NCBI RefSeq assembly: GCF_001748245.1
Contig: NZ_BDFO01000001.1
Span: 3,280,509-3,344,508 of the forward strand
Reading direction: 5' to 3'
DNA from: Oligoflexus tunisiensis
GTDB lineage: Bacteria > Bdellovibrionota_B > Oligoflexia > Oligoflexales > Oligoflexaceae
DNA: 64,000 nt
The translations under genes and the position numbers were made by a program. Under the pieces are notes generated by a model. That model did not search any database, was not told the DNA's origin, and was given only the letters and a program-made list of their open reading frames with translations. Of the stretch, positions 17,900 to 26,711 are shown in pieces (the first letter of the stretch is position 1; every line of letters starts with the position of its first letter).

Positions 17900-17935
17900 G
17901 GCGGCGGGAGGAGAGGGCCGTGGCGGCGGGAGGAG
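17900..17935. repeat. 14-bp direct repeat in a GC-rich intergenic region
   Basis: The sequence GGCGGCGGGAGGAG occurs at 17900-17913 and again at 17922-17935. Nearby, 17961-17974 forms a short GCCCC/GGGGC hairpin just beyond the mglC stop. The hairpin may contribute to termination, although no T-run follows. Confidence 0.45.
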
Positions 17936-17990
17936 CCTTCTCTTGGCGACCAAGGCCACAGCCCCGCAAGGGGCCTCGGGGCGAGCCCTT

Positions 17991-18998
17991 CTAGCTCCTT
18001 TGCCAGTACTTGCGAACGTCGATGGCAACGGCCGTGATAATGATGAGTCCCTTCACAATAAACTGAAGGTTGGGGTTCATGCCGATAAAGGTCAGACCAT
18101 AATTGATCACAGAAAAGATCAGCACACCGGCCAGGACACCCGGCACCGTGCCGATGCCGCCACTGGTCGAGACACCACCGACGACGCAGGCGGCAATGGC
18201 ATCGAGTTCATACATCTCACCATAGTTGCTCTTGGCTCCACCGGAGCGCGCCGCTTCCAGCACACCTGCAAGAGCCGCAAGCCCGCTGGCCATGGCATAG
18301 ATCCGAACCAGGGTGCCGTTCACATTGATACCGGACACGCGCGCCGCCTCGCGGTTGCCGCCGATCGCATACATGCTCTTGCCGGTCAGGGTTTTATTGA
18401 ACAGAATCCAGGCCCAGCCCAGAACCAGCGCGGCGATGATCACGATAATGGGCATAGTCAGGAAGGAGCCCGAACCGAGTTCCGTAAAATCGGGCCGCAG
18501 GCCGCCGATCGGCTGCGAGTTGTTGGGCTCCTGATCAAAGTAAATCAGGTTCACGCCATAGACGATCACCATGCTGCCCAGGGTGGCAATAAAAGGCGGG
18601 ATTCTCAGACGGGCGACGGCCAGACCATTGAGGGCCCCAATCCCCGCCCCGATGATCACAGCCAGAAGAATGGGCACCAAAAGGGGCCATTGCTCCAATT
18701 CGGGATAAAAGCGCCGCGGATAGTCCTGAATCTGCAGCAGTGAGGCCGCCAGTACAGCCGCGAGACCCACCACACGACCTGCGGAAAGATCCACGCCGCC
18801 GCTGATCAGCACCATGGCGCTGCCGAGAGCAAGGATGAGCTTGGTTGATGAACTCAGCAGAATGTTGCGCAAGCTGCCGAAGGAAAGAAAATTCGGGTCC
18901 TGAATGGAAATGCCGGCCACCAGCAGCGCCAGCACCACATAGATGGCGTTATCGATCAGAAAGCTCAGCACTCTTTTTTGAAACGTGTTCATCATCAA
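17991..18998 (-). CDS. mglC: Galactose/methyl-galactoside ABC transporter permease MglC
   Basis: 335 residues, about the length of E. coli MglC, with eight to ten membrane helices. Strongly matching stretches are ILALGSAMVLISGGVDLSAG, RIPPFIATLGSMVIVYGVNL, AIGGNREAARVSGINV, MYELDAIAACVVGGVSTSGG and INYGLTFIGMNPNLQFIVKG. In the BPD_transp_2 (RbsC/MglC) family it forms the homodimeric membrane channel for sugar import driven by MglA. Its ATG overlaps the mglA stop by four bases. It is the last gene of the porin-mglB-mglA-mglC unit. Confidence 0.95.
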   Translation of the reverse strand: MMMNTFQKRVLSFLIDNAIYVVLALLVAGISIQDPNFLSFGSLRNILLSSSTKLILALGSAMVLISGGVDLSAGRVVGLAAVLAASLLQIQDYPRRFYPELEQWPLLVPILLAVIIGAGIGALNGLAVARLRIPPFIATLGSMVIVYGVNLIYFDQEPNNSQPIGGLRPDFTELGSGSFLTMPIIVIIAALVLGWAWILFNKTLTGKSMYAIGGNREAARVSGINVNGTLVRIYAMASGLAALAGVLEAARSGGAKSNYGEMYELDAIAACVVGGVSTSGGIGTVPGVLAGVLIFSVINYGLTFIGMNPNLQFIVKGLIIITAVAIDVRKYWQRS

Positions 18999-20512
18999 CC
19001 AGGTTCCTTGAATTGTGTCGCCAGTCGCAGGATTTTTTCTTCAGTCGCCTCGTGACCCGGGATGATGCCCGCCACGCGGCCTTCACACATCACGAGGATG
19101 CGATCGGATAGACCGATCAGCTCGGCCATTTCCGAGGAAATTACAATCACACTCTTGCCTTGTTTGGCGAGTTCCATGATCATGCCATAGATTTCCGCCT
19201 TGGCTCCCACATCAATGCCGCGGGTCGGCTCATCGAGCAGCAAAAGCTCGGGCTTCGTCAGGAGCCAGCGGGCCAGAAGCACCTTCTGCTGATTGCCACC
19301 CGAAAGATTTTTAATCGCTGCGGCCCGCGACGGGGTCTTGATGCGCAGGTCCTTGATGCTGCGTTCCGTATCCTCAATGCGCCGCGCTTCCCGAATCAGA
19401 CCAAGAGGCCCCCGGTAGCTCCGCTGATGCGCAATCACCGTATTTTCCAGCACCGACCAGACGGGGAAAATGCCGGTCACCCGGCGCTCCTCAGTCAGCA
19501 GCGCCAGGCCATGAGCGATGGCATCCTGCGGCGAATGGATAAAAATCTCGCGGCCGCGACAGAGATATTGTCCGGTGGCTTTCGGCCTGAGGCCGAAGAT
19601 CGTTTCCAATAGCTCCGTCCGCTGCGAGCCCACCAGCCCGCCGATCCCAAGGATTTCGCCTTTCTTTACGGCAAACGAGACATCCTGCAGGCGCCCGGCC
19701 GGGGGCGAACTGAGATTCTGAACTTCGAAAAAAACATCAGCCGGGGCATTCACCTTGGGAGGAAAACGCTGATCCAGAGTCCGGCCCACCATGCTGGTAA
19801 TCATCTTATCGATGGTCAGCTCCGCGGCCGGCCAGGTCCCGACCTTGCGGCCATCGCGCAGGATGGTGACCTCATCGGAGATGCGCAGGATTTCCTCCAT
19901 CTTGTGCGAAATATAGATGACCGCGACCCCGCGCTTTTTCAGATCCTTGATGATCGCAAAGAGCCGCTCCGCCTCGGGTCCTGTGAGCGAGGACGTGGGT
20001 TCGTCCATGATGATGACCTTGGACTGATAGGACACGGCCTTGGCAATTTCAATGAGCTGAATTTTGGAGACCGACAGCGCGCCGATCCGCACGCGCGGAT
20101 CAATATCCATATCCAGGTCACGGAAGAGTTTGGCCGTGGCCTCATACATGTCCGCGTCGGAAACCCAGGAAAGGGGTCCCAGCTTTTTGAGGGGAAAACG
20201 CCCGAGCCAGACATTTTCCATGACGCTCCGATCCGGAATAGGATGCAATTCCTGATGGATCATGGAAACGCCCAGGTCCAGGGCGTTTTTCGGTTCCTTC
20301 AGCACCACCGGGTGGCCGTCCAGTACGATAGTCCCGCGATCCGGCTGGTAAAGACCGAAGAGGCACTTCATCAGAGTGGACTTGCCAGCCCCATTTTCTC
20401 CCATCAGCGCATGCACGCTGCCGGGCCGCACACTCAATGTCACATCATCCAGGCTTTTCACCCCGGGAAAAACCTTGGTGATGCCCTTCATTTCCAAAAC
20501 ATATCCACTCAT
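18995..20512 (-). CDS. mglA: Galactose/methyl-galactoside ABC transporter ATPase MglA
   Basis: 505 residues starting MSGYVLEMKGITKVFPGV at the ATG at 20512. Two ABC modules are present. The first has Walker A GENGAGKST (about 37), a signature-like LSVSKIQLIEIAKA (about 147) and Walker B IIMDEPTSS (about 170). The second has a degenerate Walker A (GGLVGSQRTELLE), signature LSGGNQQKVLLARWL (about 404) and LLLLDEPTRGIDVG (about 432). The degenerate second nucleotide site is typical of RbsA/MglA. It powers sugar uptake with MglB and MglC. It begins 23 bases after mglB. Confidence 0.95.
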   Translation of the reverse strand: MSGYVLEMKGITKVFPGVKSLDDVTLSVRPGSVHALMGENGAGKSTLMKCLFGLYQPDRGTIVLDGHPVVLKEPKNALDLGVSMIHQELHPIPDRSVMENVWLGRFPLKKLGPLSWVSDADMYEATAKLFRDLDMDIDPRVRIGALSVSKIQLIEIAKAVSYQSKVIIMDEPTSSLTGPEAERLFAIIKDLKKRGVAVIYISHKMEEILRISDEVTILRDGRKVGTWPAAELTIDKMITSMVGRTLDQRFPPKVNAPADVFFEVQNLSSPPAGRLQDVSFAVKKGEILGIGGLVGSQRTELLETIFGLRPKATGQYLCRGREIFIHSPQDAIAHGLALLTEERRVTGIFPVWSVLENTVIAHQRSYRGPLGLIREARRIEDTERSIKDLRIKTPSRAAAIKNLSGGNQQKVLLARWLLTKPELLLLDEPTRGIDVGAKAEIYGMIMELAKQGKSVIVISSEMAELIGLSDRILVMCEGRVAGIIPGHEATEEKILRLATQFKEPG

Positions 20513-20535
20513 GATGATGAGCCTCGTCGTGCGGG

Positions 20536-21543
20536 TTACATGGCGACCTGGCGATTCTCCTTCGTGATCTTTTGATAGGGGATCCAAACATACTTGCCAT
20601 CGGTCAGCTCATAACCGATGGTCGCCTTGTCCGGAGTCTTGCCCTGGGCCAGGGCATGAGCCAGCGCGAAGGTTGCCTTGCCCTGGTTCTGCGCATCATT
20701 CAGGACGGTGCCCAGCATGGTGCCGTTCTCAAGGGCTTGCAGCGCCGCGGCTGTGGCATCCACACCGACCACGGGCATATACTTTTTATCCTTGAAATAG
20801 CCGACAGCCTTGAGCGCTTCAATGGCGCCGAGGGCCATATCATCGTTATTGGCCAGGACGAGTTCGATCTTATCGCCGTGGGCTCCGAGGAAAGCTGCCA
20901 TCTTCTCCTGGCCGCGCACCCGGTCCCACATCGCGGTATCCTGAGCCAGTTTCTCGGTTTTCAGTCCTGCGTCTTCAATCGCCTTGATCGAAAATTTGGT
21001 GCGCAGTTCGGCATCCTGATGCCCGGGTTCACCGGTGAGCATCACATACTGAACGATACCGTCCTTGTTTTTATCGGCTGTGGGGTTGGCCTTCCAATAA
21101 TCGACCACGATCTGACCGGAAAGCGTGCCCGATTCCTCGGCCTTGGCGCCGACATAGTAAGCCTTATCCCATTTCTTAAGATCCTCGGGCATGGGCTCGC
21201 GGTTGAAGAACACGATTGGAATGTTGGCGGCCTTCGCCTTGTCGATCAGAACACCGGCCGCCGTGCGGTCGACCGGATTGATGGCCAGAGCGCTGACTTT
21301 TTTTGCAATAAAGAGATCGACCTTTTCCGACTGGACCGGCTGCTGGTTGGCGCTATCGACAAACTCGATCTTCGCCTTGCCTTCGGCGGCGGTGCTCATC
21401 GCCGATCTGACTCCGGACATAAAGGTATCATCATACTTATAGATGGCGCTGCCGATCACAATATCCGAGCCCGCCTTCTTTTTTGTGCAGCCTGCGTGGA
21501 ACGAAACGGCCAGGGCGAGAATGGCAAATGGAACCTGTTTCAT
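20536..21543 (-). CDS. mglB: Galactose/glucose-binding lipoprotein MglB
   Basis: 335 residues from the ATG at 21543 (GGAG six bases upstream). The leader ends in FHAGC, a lipobox, so unlike soluble E. coli MglB this copy is probably membrane-tethered. The sequence follows the periplasmic-binding type I fold: IGSAIYKYDDTFMSGVR, ALAINPVDRTAAGVLIDKAK, IPIVFFNREP, LANNDDMALGAIEAL and VVGVDATAAALQAL. DKNKDGIVQYVMLTGE corresponds to the calcium-binding loop of MglB. Galactose or glucose is the likely ligand. It is the second gene of the operon, behind the porin. Confidence 0.93.
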   Translation of the reverse strand: MKQVPFAILALAVSFHAGCTKKKAGSDIVIGSAIYKYDDTFMSGVRSAMSTAAEGKAKIEFVDSANQQPVQSEKVDLFIAKKVSALAINPVDRTAAGVLIDKAKAANIPIVFFNREPMPEDLKKWDKAYYVGAKAEESGTLSGQIVVDYWKANPTADKNKDGIVQYVMLTGEPGHQDAELRTKFSIKAIEDAGLKTEKLAQDTAMWDRVRGQEKMAAFLGAHGDKIELVLANNDDMALGAIEALKAVGYFKDKKYMPVVGVDATAAALQALENGTMLGTVLNDAQNQGKATFALAHALAQGKTPDKATIGYELTDGKYVWIPYQKITKENRQVAM

Positions 21544-21618
21544 GAGGATCTCCTGTATCCAAGATTCACTAGCGAAAATGCTTATAACACCCATCTTTCT
21601 GTGAGGAGTGATATCCTG

Positions 21619-21644
21619 CGGAACGAAAACAGTAAAGCGTTCCG
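21619..21644. promoter_or_regulatory. Inverted repeat between porin stop and mglB
   Basis: CGGAACG (21619-21625) and CGTTCCG (21638-21644) are separated by 12 bases and abut the porin stop codon. No T-run follows on the minus strand. It could be an mRNA hairpin that tunes the ratio of porin to binding protein, or an operator. No specific regulator can be assigned. Confidence 0.4.
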
Positions 21645-22910
21645 TTACCAAAAGACGTCGGTTTGGAAGCCTGCGCTCCAGCCTGAGGTTTGATCGGCAT
21701 AGACGGAAGACGCGGTCAATCCTTTGAAATCCTCGGACCAGCTGGCATTGGTTACGAAAAAGCTCAGAGTGGGGCGGGCGTAAAATTTGGGCTGGGGATG
21801 CAGCTGCAGGGCGATGGTTTCCTTCAGCACGGACCCGTTGAGGTCGGTGATTTCATTATCCACCTGATCGTAGCCGACTTCGAGGGCGGCGCTGGTGATA
21901 TCGCTGAAATAATAGACAGGACGCACGCCGGCACTCTGCCAGGTGATGCCGTCGCCTTTCACGCCGTCGATCCCGGTTTTCTCCTGCCGATGGATAAGGG
22001 CAAACTGCAAGGCGTAAACGTCGCTTTGAATCGTCAGGTTGTTGTTCACTTCCAGCATCGAAGCTTCATTCAGATCGCGAGCCTGAGCCAGGTTCTCGCG
22101 GATGGGCCGGCTGTTGAAATCCCCTTGAACCACACTCAAACCCCGGCGATGCATTACCGCCAGCGTATCGGTCGAATCCCCAAATTTCATGTCGAACCAG
22201 GCGCCAACACCAGCTCCATCCTCGCTGCGATAACCGAGGATCTTATCTTCGGGACGTTGCGCATAGCCCAGCCAGGTGTTGAGTTGAAGCGTATCGCCCA
22301 ACGGGATCTTACGCACACGCAAATCGACGAGCCGGGAGTGCAGGGTTCCGGTTTCCGCCGGGTTCACGCGGGAAACGACATCCGGATCCTCATAGTTGAA
22401 AAGTGCGAGATCCAAACGCGCTGATCCCAGCTCGAGGTCCTCCATGCCCGCGCCCACATGGGCTCCCTGGCCGACGTTTAGCCAAAAGTGATCATTGATG
22501 TGGATATCCATCCTTTGGTAGTAGCGGCGCCCCACCCAAAGATCGAAGGGTCCAAGGTACCGAGCGAACTTAACATAGAATTGAGCTGCGTCCGGGGTCC
22601 CCATGTCCGAGCTGCCGCCTACCGGCTGATACCCGGCCAGCATAAAGAAACCCTGGATATAACGACCGGTATCGGTGTTGCCTTCTCCCGAATAGCGATA
22701 GTCCCAGGCCAGTTCCAGGGTGGTGTCGGGTTCATTGCCCAGACGATACTTGGCGCTGGCGCCTGGCGCCTGGAATGCAGGCTGGTGGGTGCCTTCAGAG
22801 AGGCCCAGGGTGGTGCGGAAATACCCGTGAAACTGAAGATTTTGATCCGCGAGAGCGGGGGCGGCAGAGGCGAGGACGAAGAGACCAATCACTTTCGAAG
22901 ATGCGTTCAT
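21645..22910 (-). CDS. LamB-type outer-membrane carbohydrate porin
   Basis: 421 residues from the ATG at 22910 (AGGA upstream). A Sec signal peptide (MNASSKVIGLFVLASAAPALA) precedes a maltoporin-like barrel: LQFHGYFRTTLGLSEG, APGASAKYRLGNEPDTTLELAW, FYVKFARYLGPFDLWVGRRYYQRMDIHIND. The many beta-strand motifs end in aromatic residues, and the C-terminus closes GWSAGFQTDVFW as in 18-strand LamB porins. It heads the mgl operon, so it probably passes galactosides or glucose through the outer membrane to MglB. LamB itself normally serves maltodextrins, and the substrate here is inferred from context. Confidence 0.88.
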   Translation of the reverse strand: MNASSKVIGLFVLASAAPALADQNLQFHGYFRTTLGLSEGTHQPAFQAPGASAKYRLGNEPDTTLELAWDYRYSGEGNTDTGRYIQGFFMLAGYQPVGGSSDMGTPDAAQFYVKFARYLGPFDLWVGRRYYQRMDIHINDHFWLNVGQGAHVGAGMEDLELGSARLDLALFNYEDPDVVSRVNPAETGTLHSRLVDLRVRKIPLGDTLQLNTWLGYAQRPEDKILGYRSEDGAGVGAWFDMKFGDSTDTLAVMHRRGLSVVQGDFNSRPIRENLAQARDLNEASMLEVNNNLTIQSDVYALQFALIHRQEKTGIDGVKGDGITWQSAGVRPVYYFSDITSAALEVGYDQVDNEITDLNGSVLKETIALQLHPQPKFYARPTLSFFVTNASWSEDFKGLTASSVYADQTSGWSAGFQTDVFW

Positions 22911-23062
22911 AACAAGTCCTTTGTTCTTGGGGCGGCGCAACGCATGATGCAAGGCTTCATATAGTTCTGAGTGGCAAACAACAATTCGTAATCTTCCTGA
23001 TGCCCCATGTTTTTTTCTGAGAGGGCGCAGGAATGTATGCAAACCCGGGACGAAAAATTGTC

Positions 23063-23091
23063 GGAATTCGTGACAGAGCTGTCTGAATTCC
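23063..23091. promoter_or_regulatory. 29-bp dyad between the divergent porin-mgl operon and protease gene
   Basis: GGAATTC (23063-23069) with GAATTCC (23085-23091), and GACAG (23072-23076) with CTGTC (23079-23083), form a near-perfect nested dyad. It lies about 150 bases from the porin ATG and about 130 from the protease ATG, in the shared promoter region. The symmetry suggests a regulator-binding site for one or both units. Confidence 0.5.
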
Positions 23092-23223
23092 AGGGATAGG
23101 AAAATGCGGGGTGGGGCTTAACTGCATGATATTCAAGCCGCCGCTCAGCGCAATTTCGATTCGTTAACGCGGCACAAGCCTTGCTCAAGGCCAAAAAGCC
23201 AACCCTTGAAAGAGGATCTGTCC

Positions 23224-24315
23224 ATGAAGAAACTTGAACTCGCCCAGATGGTCACGCTCGCTCTCCCCCTGACACTCGCTCTTGGTGCCTGCGGTACCAA
23301 ACAAGATAGCGAACTCGATATAGTCGGAGGGCGTAATGTGACGGCTGCGGATACCGGTCCTGAGAAAGTTTCCACGGTCGGGCTTAACGGCTGTACGGGA
23401 ACCATTATCGCTCGCGATCTGATTTTGACCGCCGCGCACTGCTACGACAATTCCGTGCAGGGCGGCTATGTACTCTTCGGTACGCAATTCAACAGCAGCA
23501 GCCGCAAAATCGTCCGCATCGCGTCTGCCTCCATCAACCCGGGTTACACGGGCCCTCACAATGATGTGGCCATGCTGAAACTCGCGCAGGAAATTCCGGC
23601 GGGCTATAAGCCGGTCAAACTCCTGCCATCCAGTATTCCCCTGACTCCTGGTGATCGCGTTCGCCAGGCAGGCTATGGCAGCAACAATACGGCGAACTCG
23701 TTTGGAACCTTGCGGACGGTAGACAGCCAGTATGTGGGCCGAACCGGTTCCGGTGCCTTGGCTGTGCAGAATGGAAGAACCGCGGCGTGTAGTGGCGATT
23801 CCGGTGGTCCTTTGTATGTTCAAAAGAATGGTGAATGGTATACCGCTGGGATTACGTCAACCGCCTTGATGGACGCCAACCGCCGCTGTACCGGTGGCAA
23901 CTACTACACCAGCGTCTCACTTCAGACCAACTTGATTCTCGATATGGCCAAGAAATTGACCGGCCGCGCGAATCCTTTTGATGGTGCTCCGGCTCAAAAG
24001 CCTGCACCTGAAGATTTGGGCGCGCCCAACAGTCCAGCCAAGTTCTCGGTTTTGACCAATGTGGTTCAGAGCGGCAGTACCCTGACCGTGCGTGTGAAAA
24101 ACATCAGCGGCCGGACCGTGAAGAACTGTGAATTCACCCTGACGCCAACCCGTAACGCCTATGGCGTTTATCAGGTGTACTATGATTTGAAACTGATGGT
24201 GCCACAGGCGGCCGCCAACCAGGAAATTGATCTTCCGTTCAAGGATCCTTATGAAGGTGCTGCCAACCTGAGTGGGATCGTCAGTACGGAAATCAAGAAA
24301 ACCTGTGCGGAATAA
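23224..24315 (+). CDS. Trypsin-like (S1) serine protease, lipoprotein precursor
   Basis: 363 residues from the ATG at 23224 (GAGG eight bases upstream). The signal ends in ALGAC (lipid Cys23). Only nine residues later comes IVGG (Ile33), the canonical activated N-terminus of chymotrypsin-fold proteases. The triad is complete: His72 in LTAAHC, Asp114 in HNDVAMLKL and Ser193 in [11 protein letters not shown]-terminal domain of about 100 residues ([27 protein letters not shown]) follows the protease. A very similar paralogue lies at 60858-61961. Its regulation may involve the dyad at 23063. Confidence 0.95.
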   Translation: MKKLELAQMVTLALPLTLALGACGTKQDSELDIVGGRNVTAADTGPEKVSTVGLNGCTGTIIARDLILTAAHCYDNSVQGGYVLFGTQFNSSSRKIVRIASASINPGYTGPHNDVAMLKLAQEIPAGYKPVKLLPSSIPLTPGDRVRQAGYGSNNTANSFGTLRTVDSQYVGRTGSGALAVQNGRTAACSGDSGGPLYVQKNGEWYTAGITSTALMDANRRCTGGNYYTSVSLQTNLILDMAKKLTGRANPFDGAPAQKPAPEDLGAPNSPAKFSVLTNVVQSGSTLTVRVKNISGRTVKNCEFTLTPTRNAYGVYQVYYDLKLMVPQAAANQEIDLPFKDPYEGAANLSGIVSTEIKKTCAE

Positions 24316-24340
24316 CGGTTACTTTTGAGTCAAAAGACGC

Positions 24341-24379
24341 GCCGTGTGATCGATGGGCTTCCCCCGCGGTCACACGGCT
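24341..24379 (+). terminator. Hairpin terminator after the first S1 protease gene
   Basis: GCCGTGTGA (24341-24349) pairs perfectly with TCACACGGC (24371-24379, extending from the T at 24370), 26 bases after the stop codon. A short T-containing tail (TTGCGTTTT) follows. Confidence 0.55.
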
Positions 24380-24587
24380 TGCGTTTTCCCACACTTCATC
24401 CCCTTGATCGTCTCCCTCTGAGCCCCTTTAAAAATCCAGACCGATTTTCCATCGTCCGCGCGGAACCGTGCACGGGAATTTCCCGCGCGCGTGAATCGCG
24501 AGCGTAGAGTTGAAAGTCATGGTGGAGTTGACGTCAGACTTGAACTCAGTTTACACTGCCTAGGTTTGCCAGACGAAAAGGATCATC

Positions 24588-25694
24588 ATGCCGACCAGGA
24601 TATTCATTTTAATTCTGACTCTGATCACCGTCAGTTCCTGCCAGACTGCGGACCGCGATGCACGCTACCAGGTGTTGCGCAATGAGCTTAATGCGCGCTT
24701 TCCGGTCTCCTATGTCGAAAGTCAGCCCTACAATGTCCTTTATGTCACCAACCGGGCGGCGCGCGGGGCGACGGGGGCTTGTTCGAATGCGGTGTATGGA
24801 GTGGCCAAGGGAAGCGATCTGCACTTTGGACTGTGTCGCGTCCAGGTGCCCATCAACCGGCCGGTGGGTTCGCTCAGCAGCGGAACCGATCCCAATGCGG
24901 ATACGCAGATTAATTTTCAGATGGCGCAGCATCAGGGTTTGAATGCGGATGCTTTTGCTCTGGCTTTGAAAAGTCCTGAGCCCGACGAAATTCTCATATT
25001 TGTGCATGGGTTCAATGTTCGCTTTGAGGAAGCTGTCTATCGTGCGGCACAGATTGGTTTTGACGGGAAATATCAGGGGCAACTCGTGCTCTTTTCGTGG
25101 CCCGCCGGTGCGGTGCAGCGTTGGATCGAAGGACCTTATCTTTATCGGACCTATCAGGAAAACAAGCGAAATGCCGCAGGCAGTATTCAGGCGTTCGAAG
25201 AGCTTCTCACCATGGTGGCTGCCGCCGGGAAACGGGTTCATGTCGTGGTGCACAGCATGGGGCATCAGGTGGTTTTGCCGGCCCTGGCTCGGGCCGCAGA
25301 CAAGCTGCCGGTGGGAACGATCCAGGAATTGGTATTGAATGCTCCGGATTTTTCCACCCAGGAGTTCAAAAGTCTTTTGCCCGCGATTCGTCAGATTGCG
25401 GTGCGCACGACGGTGTACTGCTCGCCGAGCGATAATGCTCTGGCGGCGTCCACACGGGTGAATGGCAATGCCCGTCTGGGGAGCTGCACGCTGATGGATG
25501 GGATTGATACGATTGATGTGAGTGAAGTGGATCAGCCCATTTTTGGTCTGGGGGGATTGGGGCATGGTTACTATGCGGGGCGGCCGATCATTGGCGATGT
25601 GAGTCAGTTGCTTTTGGGCATGGAGGCACCGCGACGGATGTTTATCAAGCGGACGGTGCCTCAGGTGCATTCGAATTATCGGTTGCGGCCTTAA
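24588..25694 (+). CDS. DUF900-type alpha/beta hydrolase, lipoprotein
   Basis: 368 residues; the ATG has AAGGA five bases upstream. The leader MPTRIFILILTLITVSSC has a lipobox. The core matches the DUF900 alpha/beta-hydrolase family: YNVLYVTNRA, EILIFVHGFNVRFEEAVYRAAQIGFD, GQLVLFSWPAG, YQENKRNAAGSIQAFEELL, and the nucleophile elbow VHVVVHSMGHQV (Ser223). The acid and His come later (LNAPDFS; GLGHGYY). Probably an exported esterase or lipase of unknown substrate. It stands alone and converges on the methyltransferase gene, with six bases between the two. Confidence 0.88.
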   Translation: MPTRIFILILTLITVSSCQTADRDARYQVLRNELNARFPVSYVESQPYNVLYVTNRAARGATGACSNAVYGVAKGSDLHFGLCRVQVPINRPVGSLSSGTDPNADTQINFQMAQHQGLNADAFALALKSPEPDEILIFVHGFNVRFEEAVYRAAQIGFDGKYQGQLVLFSWPAGAVQRWIEGPYLYRTYQENKRNAAGSIQAFEELLTMVAAAGKRVHVVVHSMGHQVVLPALARAADKLPVGTIQELVLNAPDFSTQEFKSLLPAIRQIAVRTTVYCSPSDNALAASTRVNGNARLGSCTLMDGIDTIDVSEVDQPIFGLGGLGHGYYAGRPIIGDVSQLLLGMEAPRRMFIKRTVPQVHSNYRLRP

Positions 25695-25701
25695 TAAAAG
25701 G

Positions 25702-26553
25702 TTATACCGCCTCAAACAGCACATAACCCAGTACCTGTCGGGCCGCATCCCGACGAGTTTTCGGGATCAGTCGCATCAGGATAGTCCAGGGGAACGCGAT
25801 AGGAAACGGTCGGCCAAGTCTTTCCGCTTCGTCCATGGCCTTAATGTCCGTGCGCACCTTCCAGCCAAATCCACTGAAGAAGCCGAGCGGGTCCGGATGA
25901 TGGAACTGAAAAGGCGCATTTTTAAGCTTCTTTTTTAATTTCTTCGGTTGCCGCATAACCTTATTGCTGCGGCGATAGTCCTGAATCCAGAAACGAAAGC
26001 TCGGTATCTTGCGGAGGTCTTCAGCCAACTGACCCGCATGCTCGTTGGATAAATAAGGGATCACACCTTCCGTGATAACCAAGGCCGACCTGGTTTGCGA
26101 GCCAATCTCACCATACAAGCGCTGGGCCGCCAGGCGATTCGAAACATCAAGCCCGATTCGAGACAATCGGCAGCGCGGGACCTCCTGCGAAAGCTTAATG
26201 TTTTTCATGTCAACCATATGGGGAAAATCGATCTCAATCCACTGCAGATCCTTGGGAAGATCGAGACGATAGGGACGTGTATCCAGGCCAGCGCCGATGT
26301 TGATCACAGTATCGACGCCAGCACCGATCGCTTCGAAGATAAGGCGGTCAATAGCCACCGTCCTTACCGCCATCATCCAGGCGAGTATCTTTGGATAGGG
26401 CATATCCCGGGCTATGACTCTCCCGCGCTCTCCGGTGAGCACCGCTGCGAGAGGGTCATGAAAGAGTGCATCAGGGCGCTCGCTCTCCAGGGCACGGAAT
26501 GCTGCGACCCAAAGGGCCGTATCAGAGACGTCGGCTATATGTGTTTCAGTCAA
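25702..26553 (-). CDS. Class I SAM methyltransferase, LCMT/PPM1-like (TIGR00027 type)
   Basis: 283 residues with the hallmarks of the leucine carboxyl methyltransferase-like group: TALWVAAFRALESERPDALFHDPLA, VDTVINIGAGLDTRPYRLD (SAM-binding loop GAGLDTRPYR), WIEIDFPHMVDMK and ALVITEGVIPYLSNEH. Bacterial members methylate small metabolites or carboxyl groups; the acceptor is unknown. A second, divergent LCMT-like gene lies at 44799-45695. It is convergent with the DUF900 hydrolase and has its own promoter region upstream, divergent from polB. Confidence 0.9.
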   Translation of the reverse strand: MTETHIADVSDTALWVAAFRALESERPDALFHDPLAAVLTGERGRVIARDMPYPKILAWMMAVRTVAIDRLIFEAIGAGVDTVINIGAGLDTRPYRLDLPKDLQWIEIDFPHMVDMKNIKLSQEVPRCRLSRIGLDVSNRLAAQRLYGEIGSQTRSALVITEGVIPYLSNEHAGQLAEDLRKIPSFRFWIQDYRRSNKVMRQPKKLKKKLKNAPFQFHHPDPLGFFSGFGWKVRTDIKAMDEAERLGRPFPIAFPWTILMRLIPKTRRDAARQVLGYVLFEAV

Positions 26554-26711
26554 GTTTTTGCTCCGTCCAGTGAAGTGATATCAAATCATAGCAAGTTGAG
26601 ATCTTCTCGTAATCAGCCGTGGTGGCATGCCAGATGCAAAATCCAAGCAGGACATTGTCGAGGAGGCCAGGACAAGTGTATGGTAATCCTGGTCAGCAAA
26701 GGAGCCCCAGC

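Noticed and set aside
17292..18743. Long plus-strand ORF of 483 codons
   Set aside because: It is a shadow of mglC and the GIY-YIG gene on the other strand; the translation has no family features.
21619..21644. LacI/GalR-type operator for mgl
   Set aside because: The overlapping GTAA-TTAC symmetry is imperfect and does not match the known GalR/GalS consensus, so only the hairpin is listed.
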